DNA from: an uncultured Methanobrevibacter sp.
GTDB lineage: Archaea > Methanobacteriota > Methanobacteria > Methanobacteriales > Methanobacteriaceae
Assembly (NCBI RefSeq): GCF_902769175.1
Contig: NZ_CACXNW010000006.1
Coordinates: 55,875 to 119,874, forward strand
Reading direction: 5' to 3'
Length of the DNA: 64,000 nt
How positions within the stretch are numbered: the first letter of the stretch is position 1; each line of letters begins with the position of its first letter. This document shows positions 1 to 8,600 of this stretch, piece by piece. The notes below the pieces were generated by a model. That model had not been told where the DNA came from and did not search any database. It saw only the letters and a list, made by a program, of their open reading frames with translations. The translations under genes were made by a program, and so were the position numbers.

Positions 1-9
1 TATTTGATT

Positions 10-170
10 GAAATCTTTAATTTTTTCAAGCATTTTTTCAGATTATTGTTTAAATCATTAATTTTTTCAAGTATTTTTTCAAATTATAGTTAAATCTTTA
101 ATTTTTTCAAGTATTTTTTCTAATTTGATTCAAATCTTTAATTTTTTCAAGTATTTTTTCAAATTCTCCT
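10..170. repeat. AT-rich tandem repeat, four copies of about 40 bp
   Basis: Four imperfect copies of a unit centred on TTAATTTTTTCAAGTATTTT follow one another; the CAAG element ends near 30, 71, 111 and 151. No gene is visible in the first 290 bases. The function is unknown. It is one of many short tandem duplications in the gaps of this window. Confidence 0.8.
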
Positions 171-290
171 TCAAACCATAATTTCTTCAAACTTTTTAAA
201 TTTGTTTTTCTTCTTGTTTTCTTCCTTAATTCATCTTAAATGCTTTATTTTATTAACAAAAAATAATTTTTTATTTATATTTGATTTAAA

Positions 291-327
291 TGCAAGTAAG
301 TACTTGCATACAAAAATAATTATATAT
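291..327 (+). promoter_or_regulatory. Adhesin-type promoter: 18-bp dyad plus TATA box
   Basis: TGCAAGTAAGTACTTGCA (291-308) has 8-bp arms around a 2-base centre. It ends 12 bases before the start of a TTATATAT box (320-327), which lies about 50 bases before the ATG at 373. The same 18-mer with the same spacing recurs at 2457, and close variants occur before two other secreted-protein genes. The position, just upstream of the TATA/BRE region, suits an activator or regulator site. The regulator is unknown. Confidence 0.75.
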
Positions 328-372
328 TATGCCTTTCATAAATTCTTTTTATAATAATTCGAGTTGATTATT

Positions 373-2220
373 ATGAAAAACTTAAGTATAAAATTAGCTT
401 GTATATTTATTATTGTTATGTACTGTTTAGCACCTTTAAGTGCTTTAGATTTAAATCAGAGTGATAATAATACTAAATATTCAAACCAAGATGACAATAC
501 TAGCAAAATTGAAGTAAAGAATGAAAGCATCCCTGTTGATGATTCTCAAAGAGAGATTGTGGATGATAACAGCAGTGATGTAAAAGTGAAAGACGATAAA
601 AAGCTTGCATCTGATGATGATAAAGCTAATGGAAAATTCATTGATCCAGATTTACATATAAGCATTGCAGACATTGATGTAGGTGAAAGGCCAGTTGTTG
701 AAATTTTTGCCGATGATAAATTCTGTGGCTATGTTTATCTTACCACTCCTGATTCATGTAGTTTTAAAGAGGTTTATGTTAAAAATGGACATGCTACAGT
801 TACATTAAATGAAAAATACAACCCTGGAACATACACTGTAGTAGCTACATTTTATGGTAATTTAAAATATAAGTCAAGTGTAGCAAAAACATCCTTTACC
901 GTAAGGAAAATTGATCCTTGCTTAAGCATATCTGTTGATGATATCAATAAAGGTGAAAGTGCAATTGTAAATGTCAATGCAAATGAGAAATTATACGGTA
1001 AAGTTTAGGTTCAATTAAACACTTTAGGTTCTGTTTACACCGTTAACCTTGTAAAAGGTCATGGTAGTGTTGCTATCGATGATTTAGCAGTAGGAAACTA
1101 CACAGCTACTGCAAGCTTTGATGGAAATAAATATTTCAGGAATGATGAAAGTTCTGCAGACTTTAAGGTAAAGGCAAATGCTGATCCTTGCTTAAGCATA
1201 AAAGTAGATGACATTTATGTTGGTCAACAAGCAGTTGCTGTAGTTGATGCTAATGAAAGCTTTAATGGTGATGTAAACGTTCAATTTAACACTTTAGGTT
1301 CTTCTTACACCGTTAATCTTGTAAATGGTCATGGTAGTGTTGCTATCGATGATTTAGCTGCAGGAAACTACACAGCTACTGTAAGCTTTGAAGGTGATGA
1401 CACCTATATGGCAGACGAAGCTTCCACTGACTTTGCGGTTAAGGAAAAATTAAATCCTAACTTAAAAGTTTCAGCAAGTAATATTGTTTATGGTGGAAAA
1501 GCTACTGTAACTGTAAGCGCTGATGCTAAATTCAGTGGTACTGTTGCTGTTTCTGTCGGAACCAAAAACTTTAATGTTAAGGTCACCAATGGAAAAGGTA
1601 CAGCTACTGTAAGCGGTCTTGCTGTTGGTACATACACTATAAAAGCTAGCTCTGCTGCAAGTGAAACCTACAATGCCAGCACTGCTTCAAGTACTTTCAA
1701 AGTCAATAAGGCAAATGCTAAAATTATTGCAAAAGCAAAAACCTTTAATTATGGCGTAAAAACCAAAATATACTCAGTAAGCTTGAAAAGCAGTCAAGGC
1801 GCTGCATTGAAAAACCAAAAGATTACCATGAAATTAAATGGTAAAACATACAGCGCTAAAACCAATGCAAAAGGTGTTGCTTCTTTCATAATCACTAACT
1901 TAAATAAAGTAGGAACCAAAACTGCAGTTATCAGCTATGCTGGAGATAAAAACTACAACAAGGTTAGTGCTAAAGCAAAAATTACCGTTAAGTTTGTCAC
2001 CATGAAATTAGGCTGTAAGGACAAGACTTTGGTTAAAAAATTGCAAAGAGCATTGAAGAAAAACCATTTCTACATTAAATACAACAGACGCAATTTAATT
2101 GTAGATGGTATTTATCGTTTTTTCACAAAATGGGCAGTTAAAAAATATCAGCTTGCTAAAGGCTTAAGAGCTACTGGTAATGTTGATTTAAAAACTGCAT
2201 TAAGACTAAAAATTATTTAA
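373..2220 (+). pseudogene. Adhesin-like Ig-repeat protein with C-terminal PG_binding_1-like domain, interrupted by an in-frame TAG
   Basis: This is one reading frame of 616 codons broken only by TAG at 1006-1008. At the matching place in the next repeat the codon is AAC, and the frame is open on both sides. The start is ATG 373, because the upstream TTG lies in the leader. The signal peptide runs to about the LAPLSALD region, followed by an Asp/Asn-rich spacer. Four to five Ig-like repeats of 85-95 residues follow, each opening with a motif like DPCLSISVDDI. The last about 75 residues fit a peptidoglycan-binding-1 fold: LVKKLQRAL, VDGIYRFF, WAVKKYQ, GLRATGNVD. In this genus such a domain would presumably grip pseudomurein. 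Translation would yield only the first about 211 residues, without the anchor, unless the stop is read through or is an error. Confidence 0.85.
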
Positions 2221-2224
2221 GTGA

Positions 2225-2258
2225 AGAGTTTTAATTAAACTCTTTTTTTCTTTTTTTT
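2225..2258 (+). terminator. Hairpin plus T-tract after the adhesin gene
   Basis: AGAGTTT and AAACTCT form a 7-bp stem with a 5-base loop (2225-2243), directly followed by a long run of T. It lies five bases after the stop codon. From here to 2456 there is only AT-rich DNA with no visible gene. Confidence 0.65.
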
Positions 2259-2456
2259 TAATTAGTCTGTATCTTTTTCTAATCCAGTTTATTCTAAAAT
2301 ATTGGTTTATTATTTATAGGAAATCTTGTTTTGATTGATTTTTTCTAAAATCTTAGTTTTTTTTATTTTAAGCAATTACCTTATTTTATTTAATATTTTT
2401 TTCTAAAAATATCTATTTTGTTAAAAAAAAGTTTATTTTTTCTATACAATTGGCTA

Positions 2457-2493
2457 TGCAAGTAAGTACTTGCATGCAAGCATGCTTATATAT
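2457..2493 (+). promoter_or_regulatory. Adhesin-type promoter: 18-bp dyad plus TATA box
   Basis: This is an exact second copy of TGCAAGTAAGTACTTGCA (2457-2474), again 12 bases before TTATATAT (2486-2493). The next adhesin-like gene starts at 2534. The bases between (TGCAAGCATGC) add another GCAAGC half-site. Confidence 0.75.
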
Positions 2494-2533
2494 GATGCAT
2501 TTCAAAAATTTAGATGTAATTGAAGTTGATTTT

Positions 2534-3614
2534 ATGAAACGTTTGAATTTATTGTTAATCAGTGTTATAATTATTTTCATTTATTGTTTAGCACCTGCAT
2601 GTGCTGCAGAGTTAAACCTTGGAAATGATCATTCTATAGATGGGAGTTCTATAGACGATGCTATACCTATAGATGGGAGTTCTATAGATGATGCTATACC
2701 TATTGATGGGAGTTCTATAGATGATGCTACCTATTGATGATGGTTCTAAAGGGGACATTCCTACTCCAGATGAGTCTAAAGGTGATGTTTCTGATTCTGA
2801 TGTTTCTGATAATGATAATTCTATAGATGATGTTCCTATTGATGAAGATGATGACCTTCCTGTAATTGATGGTAATGCATTTGACGGTGACAGTGACATG
2901 GATGATCCTAATTATGTCCCTGATATACCTATAGAAGGGGATTCCCATGATTATATTATTCCTATTCATAATGAAGATTCTTATGATGCAAAGGAAAATA
3001 GTGTTGTTATCATTGACAATACTGACAAGAATTCCTATAATAATGGCGATAAAGATCAAGAAGTTTCAATAGATTCAAGTATTGATGCGGATATTACTTC
3101 TAATGTTCAGGAAAATATTGATTGCATTGGCGATGATTCTACCCTAATCGATGATATCCAATTAAATCTATCATTGGATGTTTATGGAGTTCAAGAGGAA
3201 GAGGATTATGATGCTACAAGCCCATTGGATCATGTTAAAAACTATAACAAAAGGGGATATCAACTTTTGACCATTAGAAATAATACAGACATAGAATACT
3301 TTAACGATGAATTATTCAAATCAAACAACTCAATTTATGAAATAAGAAAAACTATAGATTTAAAGAACCTTAATTTAAGTTATAAGGTTCCGGATAAAAA
3401 TGATCGGCCATCATTGCAGATCCGGACATTTGAACCTCAAAATAACTTATTAAGCGTTTATTTAAACAATACTCTTTTTATAGACCTTGAAGATATTAGG
3501 GAAGCTAATGCAAATGAATCTTTCACTGAAGGTCTTTCTGCTATGGAAAACCCTGTTCCTACTTTTTTCAGTGAAAAAACAATTCTTTTTGAAATAGCTC
3601 ATGTTTTTACATAA
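2534..3614 (+). pseudogene. Asp/Ser-rich secreted adhesin-like protein, frameshifted in its 33-bp repeats
   Basis: Start ATG 2534 follows GAAGTTGATTTT. The signal peptide (about residues 1-25) ends near CAAE and has the same YCLAP motif as the other adhesin-like genes. Next come repeats of DGSSIDDAIPI, encoded by a 33-bp unit. In the third unit GCTATACCT has become GCTACCT, losing one TA, so the first frame stops at 2737. The downstream frame, open from 2721, carries on with the same kind of sequence (PIDDGSKGD) and runs to 3614. The C-terminal about 130 residues are less acidic and unlike any family I know. The gene is either phase-variable through the repeat or inactivated. No membrane or wall anchor is visible at the end. 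Confidence 0.8.
2639..2735 (+). repeat. 33-bp in-gene repeat, three copies, last one 2 bp short
   Basis: Units start at 2639, 2672 and 2705. The first two are 33 bp (11 codons); the third is 31 bp because a TATA has become TA near 2729, which shifts the frame of the adhesin gene. Confidence 0.9.
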
Positions 3615-3675
3615 AATGCTTTTTGAAAAAAGAGTGGAAAATTTATTTTCGTTTTGAAAATGATTTTTCATTGAT

Positions 3676-3990
3676 TTTTCAAGTAATTTTTACTTGACAA
3701 TTTTAGCTTTTCAAGCGTATTTCCTTTGCTTGATGATTTTAGCTTTTAAAAATTGATTTTTATTCAAGTATTAATTATTTGGGAATTTTAGCTTTTCAAG
3801 TTAATTTCTTGCTTGACAATTTTAGCATTTTAAAATGAATAAGTTCAAGTATTTCTTTTACTTGATTATATCATTTGAACACTGAATTTATCAGGTTTTT
3901 TAACTTGATTAGTTAGCATATAAACGTAAAAGCATTAATTAATTCAAGTATATTCTTTTATTTGATTAATTAGCATTTTATAATTAAAAA
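3676..3990. repeat. Array of about seven diverged inverted-repeat units (CAAGTA...TACTTG)
   Basis: Units of about 35-50 bp follow the pattern CAAGTA, 5-8 AT-rich bases, TACTTG, then ATnATTTTAGCATTTT. The clearest dyads are 3680-3696 and 3846-3864; 3712-3732 has CAAGC/GCTTG arms. Others are degenerate or half-sites (3764, 3798, 3903, 3945). The gap between the second adhesin gene and the small gene at 4021 holds nothing else. The half-sites match those of the 18-bp adhesin dyad. Confidence 0.7.
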
Positions 3991-4020
3991 CATTAATTAA
4001 GAATATTTCGAGGTGATTTT

Positions 4021-4272
4021 ATGATAGATCATTTAATCAAAATTGTTGCAGTATTTTTCACTGTAATCTTTTGCTTATCTTTTTTAGCATCAGTTGACAT
4101 GCATCAGGAAAATATTTTGCACAGTCAGAAAAAGGCCGTTGAATTTGTTGATAATGGCCTTAGCACCATATCTAGGAATTTAGATCTAGTTGGCTTAAAA
4201 TGTGCTGAATTTTTGAAATGTTGCTTTAGGCTTTACCCAAAAACGATGGGGAGGAGATTATGGATCTTTTAA
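4021..4272 (+). CDS. Small secreted or membrane protein, unknown function
   Basis: An 83-residue protein whose first about 25 residues form a hydrophobic, signal-like segment (IVAVFFTVIFCLSFLASV). A polar helix-prone part follows, with cysteines at the end (CAEFLKCCF). GAGGTGATTTT before ATG 4021 is a good ribosome site, and a TTTTATAATT box lies about 45 bases upstream. Its 3' end overlaps the start of the next small frame at 4260, so the two may be translationally coupled. I do not recognise the family. The last residues may reflect a frameshift, because the reading runs into the next gene's start. Confidence 0.5.
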   Translation: MIDHLIKIVAVFFTVIFCLSFLASVDMHQENILHSQKKAVEFVDNGLSTISRNLDLVGLKCAEFLKCCFRLYPKTMGRRLWIF

Positions 4273-4534
4273 CTTCCCAAAAATTTATTGTATTGTTCCT
4301 GGCTTTATTACTTATATTTCAGTTTTCAATCGATATTTATATAAGTGAGATTTGCCCTAAGGACACTATCCAAAGTAAGAATACAACAAACATCATTGGC
4401 ATTCACCCATAGGTAGTCGTAATGGCATTTATGGAGTAAATAGCAGTGATCATCCAAATGTTCCTATTGGTCAAATGGTCTGTACAGATTTACGAAATTC
4501 AGTTCATAAGCTGATGGCAGTAAGGCATTTTTAA
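4260..4534 (+). pseudogene. Small membrane protein, probably frameshifted
   Basis: ATG 4260 has a strong GGGGAGGAG ribosome site. The frame codes 50 residues (one membrane helix, FIVLFLALLLIFQFSIDIYI) and stops at TAG 4410. A second frame takes over at about 4405 and runs to TAA 4532, reading GSRNGIYGVNSSDHPNVP and so on without a start of its own. A single small indel near 4405-4411 would join them into one protein of about 91 residues. The family is unknown. Confidence 0.45.
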
Positions 4535-4583
4535 TCTAGTTGCTGCTCGTAAATAATAGATTTGATATAAAAACTTTATAATT

Positions 4584-4617
4584 GCCCCTTTTTAAGGGGC
4601 TTCTTTTTTATTTTTTA
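4584..4617 (+). terminator. Intrinsic-type terminator
   Basis: GCCCCTT and AAGGGGC pair around a 3-base loop (4584-4600), followed by TTCTTTTTTATTTTTT. It ends the small-gene unit that starts at 4021. Confidence 0.8.
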
Positions 4618-4750
4618 ATCCATTGATTTTTATCAATACTTTTCCATTAATAATGCTTTTCGTATTGTAAATTTTAATTATGAATATTGTAAGGCTTTTG
4701 TATATTTTTAATCAATATTTTTTTATATCTATTTTCCAATTAGCTATTTT

Positions 4751-4890
4751 TCTATTAAGAATATTATTTTTACTAAATTGATTTGCAAGTTTTTATTTTT
4801 CTATTAAGAATATTATTTTTACTAAATTGATTTGCAAGTTTTTAATCAGTTATTTTTTTTATTAAGAATATTATTTATACTAAATAAAAC
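4751..4890. repeat. Tandem repeat of about 50-58 bp before thiL
   Basis: Three copies of a unit starting CTATTAAGAATATTATTT and ending in GATTTGCAAGTTTTT begin near 4752, 4801 and 4859. The last copy is partial and includes the probable thiL TATA box (TTATTTATA, about 4871). The rest of 4618-4902 is AT-rich with no gene. Confidence 0.85.
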
Positions 4891-4902
4891 AAATAATTTC
4901 AT

Positions 4903-6036
4903 ATGAAATCAAGCCAAATGAAAGTCTCTGACCTTGGTGAGAAAGGCATTATAGAAAGAATAATAGAAAGGTCTAAACTCTGCTCACAATCCAATATGGA
5001 CTTAAGCAATTTTGCCACATCAATAGGAGACGATTCTGCACTAACAAACATCACTATGGATGAAAACAGCTATTTAGTCTCATCAACAGATATGCTTATC
5101 GAACACAGCCATTTTCCATATGGCATGACTTATTTTCAGATGGGATATAAGGCCGTAGTAGTTAATGTAAGCGATTTAGCCAGCATGGGTGCAGACAATA
5201 TTGGATTCTTGCTTAACATAGCCATTCCAAAGGACACATTATTGGATGACTTTGATGAATTGATCTGTGGAGTCATAAAGGCTTGTGATGAATATGACAT
5301 TCCCCTTATAGGTGGAGATACAAACCAAGCTGGTGAAATAATAATTTCAGGAACAGCTATTGGACAAGTTGACAAAGACAAAGCTTTAATGAAATACGGA
5401 TTCCAAACAGGAGATTTGGTTTGCATCAGTGAAGAGCTTGGTCTTGCAGCACTTGGATTTGAATTGCTGAACCTGAAAAAGCAGCTTACAAACAACCTAT
5501 TTGAAAATGTTGATTTGGAAAAAAAGCTAAAGGCAGCTTATGAAATAGATTCAAGTCTTTGTGAAATGGCTATTTTCAAGGCATTAAAGCCAGAGGCAAG
5601 ATATCTTGAAGGCCATATATTAAGGGACCATAATACAAAAGACAACAGACTTACTGCAACTGACATCACAGACGGTTTGGCAAGCGAGTTTTATGAAATA
5701 ATCAATTCAGATAAAAAGTTCACATATTCTTCAAGTGAAAATTTGAATGACAATTATAAAAAGGGAATAAGAATCTATGAGGACAAGCTTCCAGTTGAAG
5801 AAGAATACAAAGAGATAGCAGATGCCTTAGGGCTTGATTACCTTGATTTGTTTCTCCATGTAGGAGAGGATTTTGAGTTCCTATTCACCATAAACAAGGA
5901 ATTGAAGAATCAATTGTCAGATGATATGAACTTTTACATCATCGGTGAAATCATTGAAAAAAATACACTTGAAATAGTACTCTCCAATGGTGATATAAAA
6001 AATATAAGTTCAGAGGGTTATCAACATCTTAAATAG
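4903..6036 (+). CDS. thiL: Thiamine-monophosphate kinase
   Basis: ThiL phosphorylates thiamine monophosphate to the active cofactor thiamine diphosphate in the cytosol. The 377-residue protein shows the ThiL hallmarks: an N-terminal LGEKGIIERI, the metal-binding GDDSA (about residue 44), SSTDMLIE, VSDLASMGA, IGGDTN, TDITDGLAS and HVGEDFEFLF near the end. It has the two-lobed PurM/ThiL ATP-binding architecture and is slightly longer than bacterial ThiL. No ribosome site precedes ATG 4903, and a TATA-like TTATTTATA lies about 30 bases upstream, so it may be leaderless; ATG 4921 is an alternative. It stands alone, followed by the broken radical SAM gene. Confidence 0.93.
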   Translation: MKSSQMKVSDLGEKGIIERIIERSKLCSQSNMDLSNFATSIGDDSALTNITMDENSYLVSSTDMLIEHSHFPYGMTYFQMGYKAVVVNVSDLASMGADNIGFLLNIAIPKDTLLDDFDELICGVIKACDEYDIPLIGGDTNQAGEIIISGTAIGQVDKDKALMKYGFQTGDLVCISEELGLAALGFELLNLKKQLTNNLFENVDLEKKLKAAYEIDSSLCEMAIFKALKPEARYLEGHILRDHNTKDNRLTATDITDGLASEFYEIINSDKKFTYSSSENLNDNYKKGIRIYEDKLPVEEEYKEIADALGLDYLDLFLHVGEDFEFLFTINKELKNQLSDDMNFYIIGEIIEKNTLEIVLSNGDIKNISSEGYQHLK

Positions 6037-6115
6037 ATTTGATAAAGTTTTTTTACAATAAATGAAATAATGTTAGTCATTTAGAATTATTATACTGTTA
6101 AAATAGGTGTTTTTA

Positions 6116-7288
6116 ATGTTGCATGAATCAAAGTTCTATGATAAATTATATGAAGATGAAGATCTTGATATGAATGATAATTCAACATCAAAAAGGATGG
6201 TTCAATGCTATTTATGTGGAAAGAACTGTAAAATAGTTAACAATAGCTATGGATTCTGCAATACTCAAAAAAACATCGATGGTAAGTTATATTCCTGTAA
6301 CTATCATAGAATTGCATCATATCACACAGATCCTATTGAGAAAAAGCCTCTTTATCACTTTTTGCCAGGCTCATCAACATACTCGATTGGTGGTTTTGGA
6401 TGTAATTTTTCATGTTTGAACTGTCAGAACTATATGTTGTCAATGAATTCTTATAATAAATATTGAGAAAAAGCCTCTTTATCACTTTTTGCCAGGCTCA
6501 TCAACATACTCGATTGGTGGTTTTGGATGTAATTTTTCATGTTTGAACTGTCAGAATATATGTTGTCAATGAATTCTTATAATAAATTTAACTCAACTAA
6601 AATACTGCCAGAAACCATTGTTAAAAATGCTATTAATGATAATTGCCTATCGATTTCTTGAACCTATAATGAACCTACCTTATACTTTGACTTCGCACGA
6701 GAAACTTCTTTGATTGCACATGAGAAAAATCTTAAGAATGTTTATGTCAGCAATGGTTTTATGACTAACGAATCATTAAGGGAAACATTAAGGTTTATTG
6801 ATGCATTCAACATTGACTTGAAATTTTTCGATGATGAATTGTATAGGAAAATATGTGGAGGCAGATTGGATATTGTACTTTATAACCTAAAGACAATTTA
6901 TGAAAGCAATTCCCATTTGGAAATAACTACCCTTTTGATAAATGACTTAAATACTGATGAAGGCCACATTAGAAATATTTGCAGATTTGTTTTAGATGAA
7001 TTAGGTCCTGAAGTTCCTATTCACTTTTCAAGGTTTTTCCCAATGTATAAGATGGAGGATAAAAGTCCAACCAATATTGATTATCTCTTAAGAGCTAAGG
7101 AAATAGCTATTGATATGGGAATTGAATATGTTTATTTGGGAAACACGCCTGCAGACAATAACAGCTATTGCCCTAATTGCGGTGAGCTTCTAATAGCAAG
7201 GGAAAGATACTGCAATAGGGATAAAAATAGAATAAAGGATGGCCATTGTGCTAATTGTGGCCGTAAGTTGAATTTTGTTTTAGAATAA
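6116..7288 (+). pseudogene. amrS: AmmeMemoRadiSam-type radical SAM protein (AmrS/PflA-like), multiply broken
   Basis: The intact parts show a Cys-rich N-terminus (CYLCGKNC), the radical SAM cluster motif [11 protein letters not shown] and a C-terminal zinc ribbon (CPNCGELL, CANCGRKL), typical of PflA-like AmrS proteins. Three lesions break it. A 127-bp tandem duplication (6335-6461, 6462 onward) brings a TGA at 6464. A one-base loss in the second copy restores the original phase. A TGA at 6659-6661 replaces the expected Trp codon in the SISWTYNEPT motif. The frames before and after are in the same phase. Start ATG 6116 follows AGGTG. The surviving downstream frame (from about 6665) lacks the Fe-S motif, so no active enzyme is expected. 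Confidence 0.85.
6335..6590 (+). repeat. 127-bp tandem duplication inside amrS
   Basis: The stretch beginning ATTGAGAAAAAGCCTC at 6335 is repeated at 6462 with one base missing (CAGAACTATAT becomes CAGAATATAT). It covers the radical SAM cysteine motif. Confidence 0.95.
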
Positions 7289-7340
7289 GGTTAGCTATTG
7301 TGCTAATTGTGGCCGTAAGTTGAATTTTGTTTTAGAATAA
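7245..7340 (+). repeat. Tandem duplication of the amrS 3' end
   Basis: The last 44 bases of the gene including its stop codon (7245-7288) recur at 7297-7340 with period 52. The second copy lies outside the reading frame as a relic. Confidence 0.95.
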
Positions 7341-7458
7341 TGATTTTCATCGATAGAATTATTCTAAATATTCTTTTAGAAAAAAAATAATTGATAGTTA
7401 ATAACTATCATTTTTTACTTTTTTTGATTAACAATTTTTTTGGGGATATGGAAAATCT

Positions 7459-8598
7459 TTAAGCTCCAGAGACCTTTTCTACATATGGTATTTTGCTCAT
7501 GATCCAAATTATTCCCCAGCTTGTAAAGATAACCAATACTATCAATAATGAAGACCATTTGATTGGATTATGATTTGCTATGTCTATTGAGTGGAATATG
7601 ATATCCTTATAGAACATGTATACCAATGGATGGATGAAGTAAATTCCAAAGCTGCATCTGCTTAGGGAATTGATCAGTTCCCCTAATTTTCCATTTCTTA
7701 TTTTCATGAATAGGGAATTCTCATTTTCATTATATGATTCCTCAAAGTATCTGAATGATAGGAATATGCTTGAAGACATCAATAATGTTAGAATGCCAAA
7801 ATAATTTACTGATACAAACTTGTTTGCCTCAGCGCATAATCCTGTTGCATATACAAGGAAGTAAATGTATAGTACTGCAAACAGTGCAGTTGAAATAATG
7901 AACAGTGCCTTATTGGATAGCTTTAGCTTATTGGAAAAGTCTGTTTTTGCCAAATAGTATCCTAATATTCCATATCCTGCAAAGGATATGTAGTAAGGTA
8001 TGAAGTTCTTGTAAGGGCTTAATTTTATTAGGTCAAATGGAAGGGCTACTAAACAGTATATTGTAAATACTATTACTAGTATGTCTATTATTCTTTTCCT
8101 TTGATTCTCATTGAAATGATACAATACCTTATTCAGTATAAATAAGATTACATATACTACCAAAATCATCCAAATAAACCAAAAGAGACGTCCTTTTTGG
8201 AATCCTGGAGTAAATCCTATCATTGACTTGAAGAGGTATCCTATAGAGAAATCGCTGATCATGTTTGTCTTGATTCCCAATGTGACCAATAGGAATGAGA
8301 CAAGAACAAAGACAATTGCCCAAAATATGTAATGGATAAAGATCCTATTGAATTTTTTCCTTATGAAATTTGATAGGGAATAGTCCTTATTGATTAGCAG
8401 TGCACCGCTTATCATTACGAATAAGGGGATAGAAAATTGCCTAAGTGAATTGAAAAAGAATAGATACATCCAATCCAGATTATGAATGGAAATGTCATTT
8501 GCTTTTGTTATGAATATTGTAATCATATGACAGGCTAAAATTCCAAATATTGCCAAGGCTCTCAAAGCATCGTAGTAAAAAACTCTTTTGTTTGCCAT
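7459..8598 (-). CDS. AT3-family membrane acyltransferase
   Basis: A 379-residue polytopic protein of the Acyltransferase-3 (OatA/NodX) family: YYDALRALAIFGILACHM at the N-terminus with the family's conserved His, RLFWFIWMILVVY, SFGIYFIHPLVY, and about ten membrane spans. Such enzymes usually move acetyl or other acyl groups onto surface glycans; the acceptor here is unknown. It lies at the 3' edge of the surface-polymer gene region and is about 29% shared in layout with the second AT3 gene at 17.9-19.0 kb (similar motifs, not a close duplicate). The start ATG 8598 is preceded by a tandem repeat that copies the start region. Confidence 0.85.
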   Translation of the reverse strand: MANKRVFYYDALRALAIFGILACHMITIFITKANDISIHNLDWMYLFFFNSLRQFSIPLFVMISGALLINKDYSLSNFIRKKFNRIFIHYIFWAIVFVLVSFLLVTLGIKTNMISDFSIGYLFKSMIGFTPGFQKGRLFWFIWMILVVYVILFILNKVLYHFNENQRKRIIDILVIVFTIYCLVALPFDLIKLSPYKNFIPYYISFAGYGILGYYLAKTDFSNKLKLSNKALFIISTALFAVLYIYFLVYATGLCAEANKFVSVNYFGILTLLMSSSIFLSFRYFEESYNENENSLFMKIRNGKLGELINSLSRCSFGIYFIHPLVYMFYKDIIFHSIDIANHNPIKWSSLLIVLVIFTSWGIIWIMSKIPYVEKVSGA

Positions 8599-8600
8599 AT

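Noticed and set aside
1006..1008. TAG read as pyrrolysine
   Set aside because: TAG ends several ordinary genes here (for example at 6034 and 14177), and the homologous repeat has Asn; no pyl genes are in view.
2612..3059. Minus-strand reading frames opposite the Asp-rich adhesin
   Set aside because: Their composition only mirrors the GAT-rich repeats; no ribosome site or promoter.
3676..3990. Possible CRISPR array
   Set aside because: Units are degenerate, vary in length and lack distinct spacers of even size.
4903..6036. TPP riboswitch before thiL
   Set aside because: The upstream region is a tandem AT-rich repeat and the gene seems leaderless; no conserved thi-box elements are seen.
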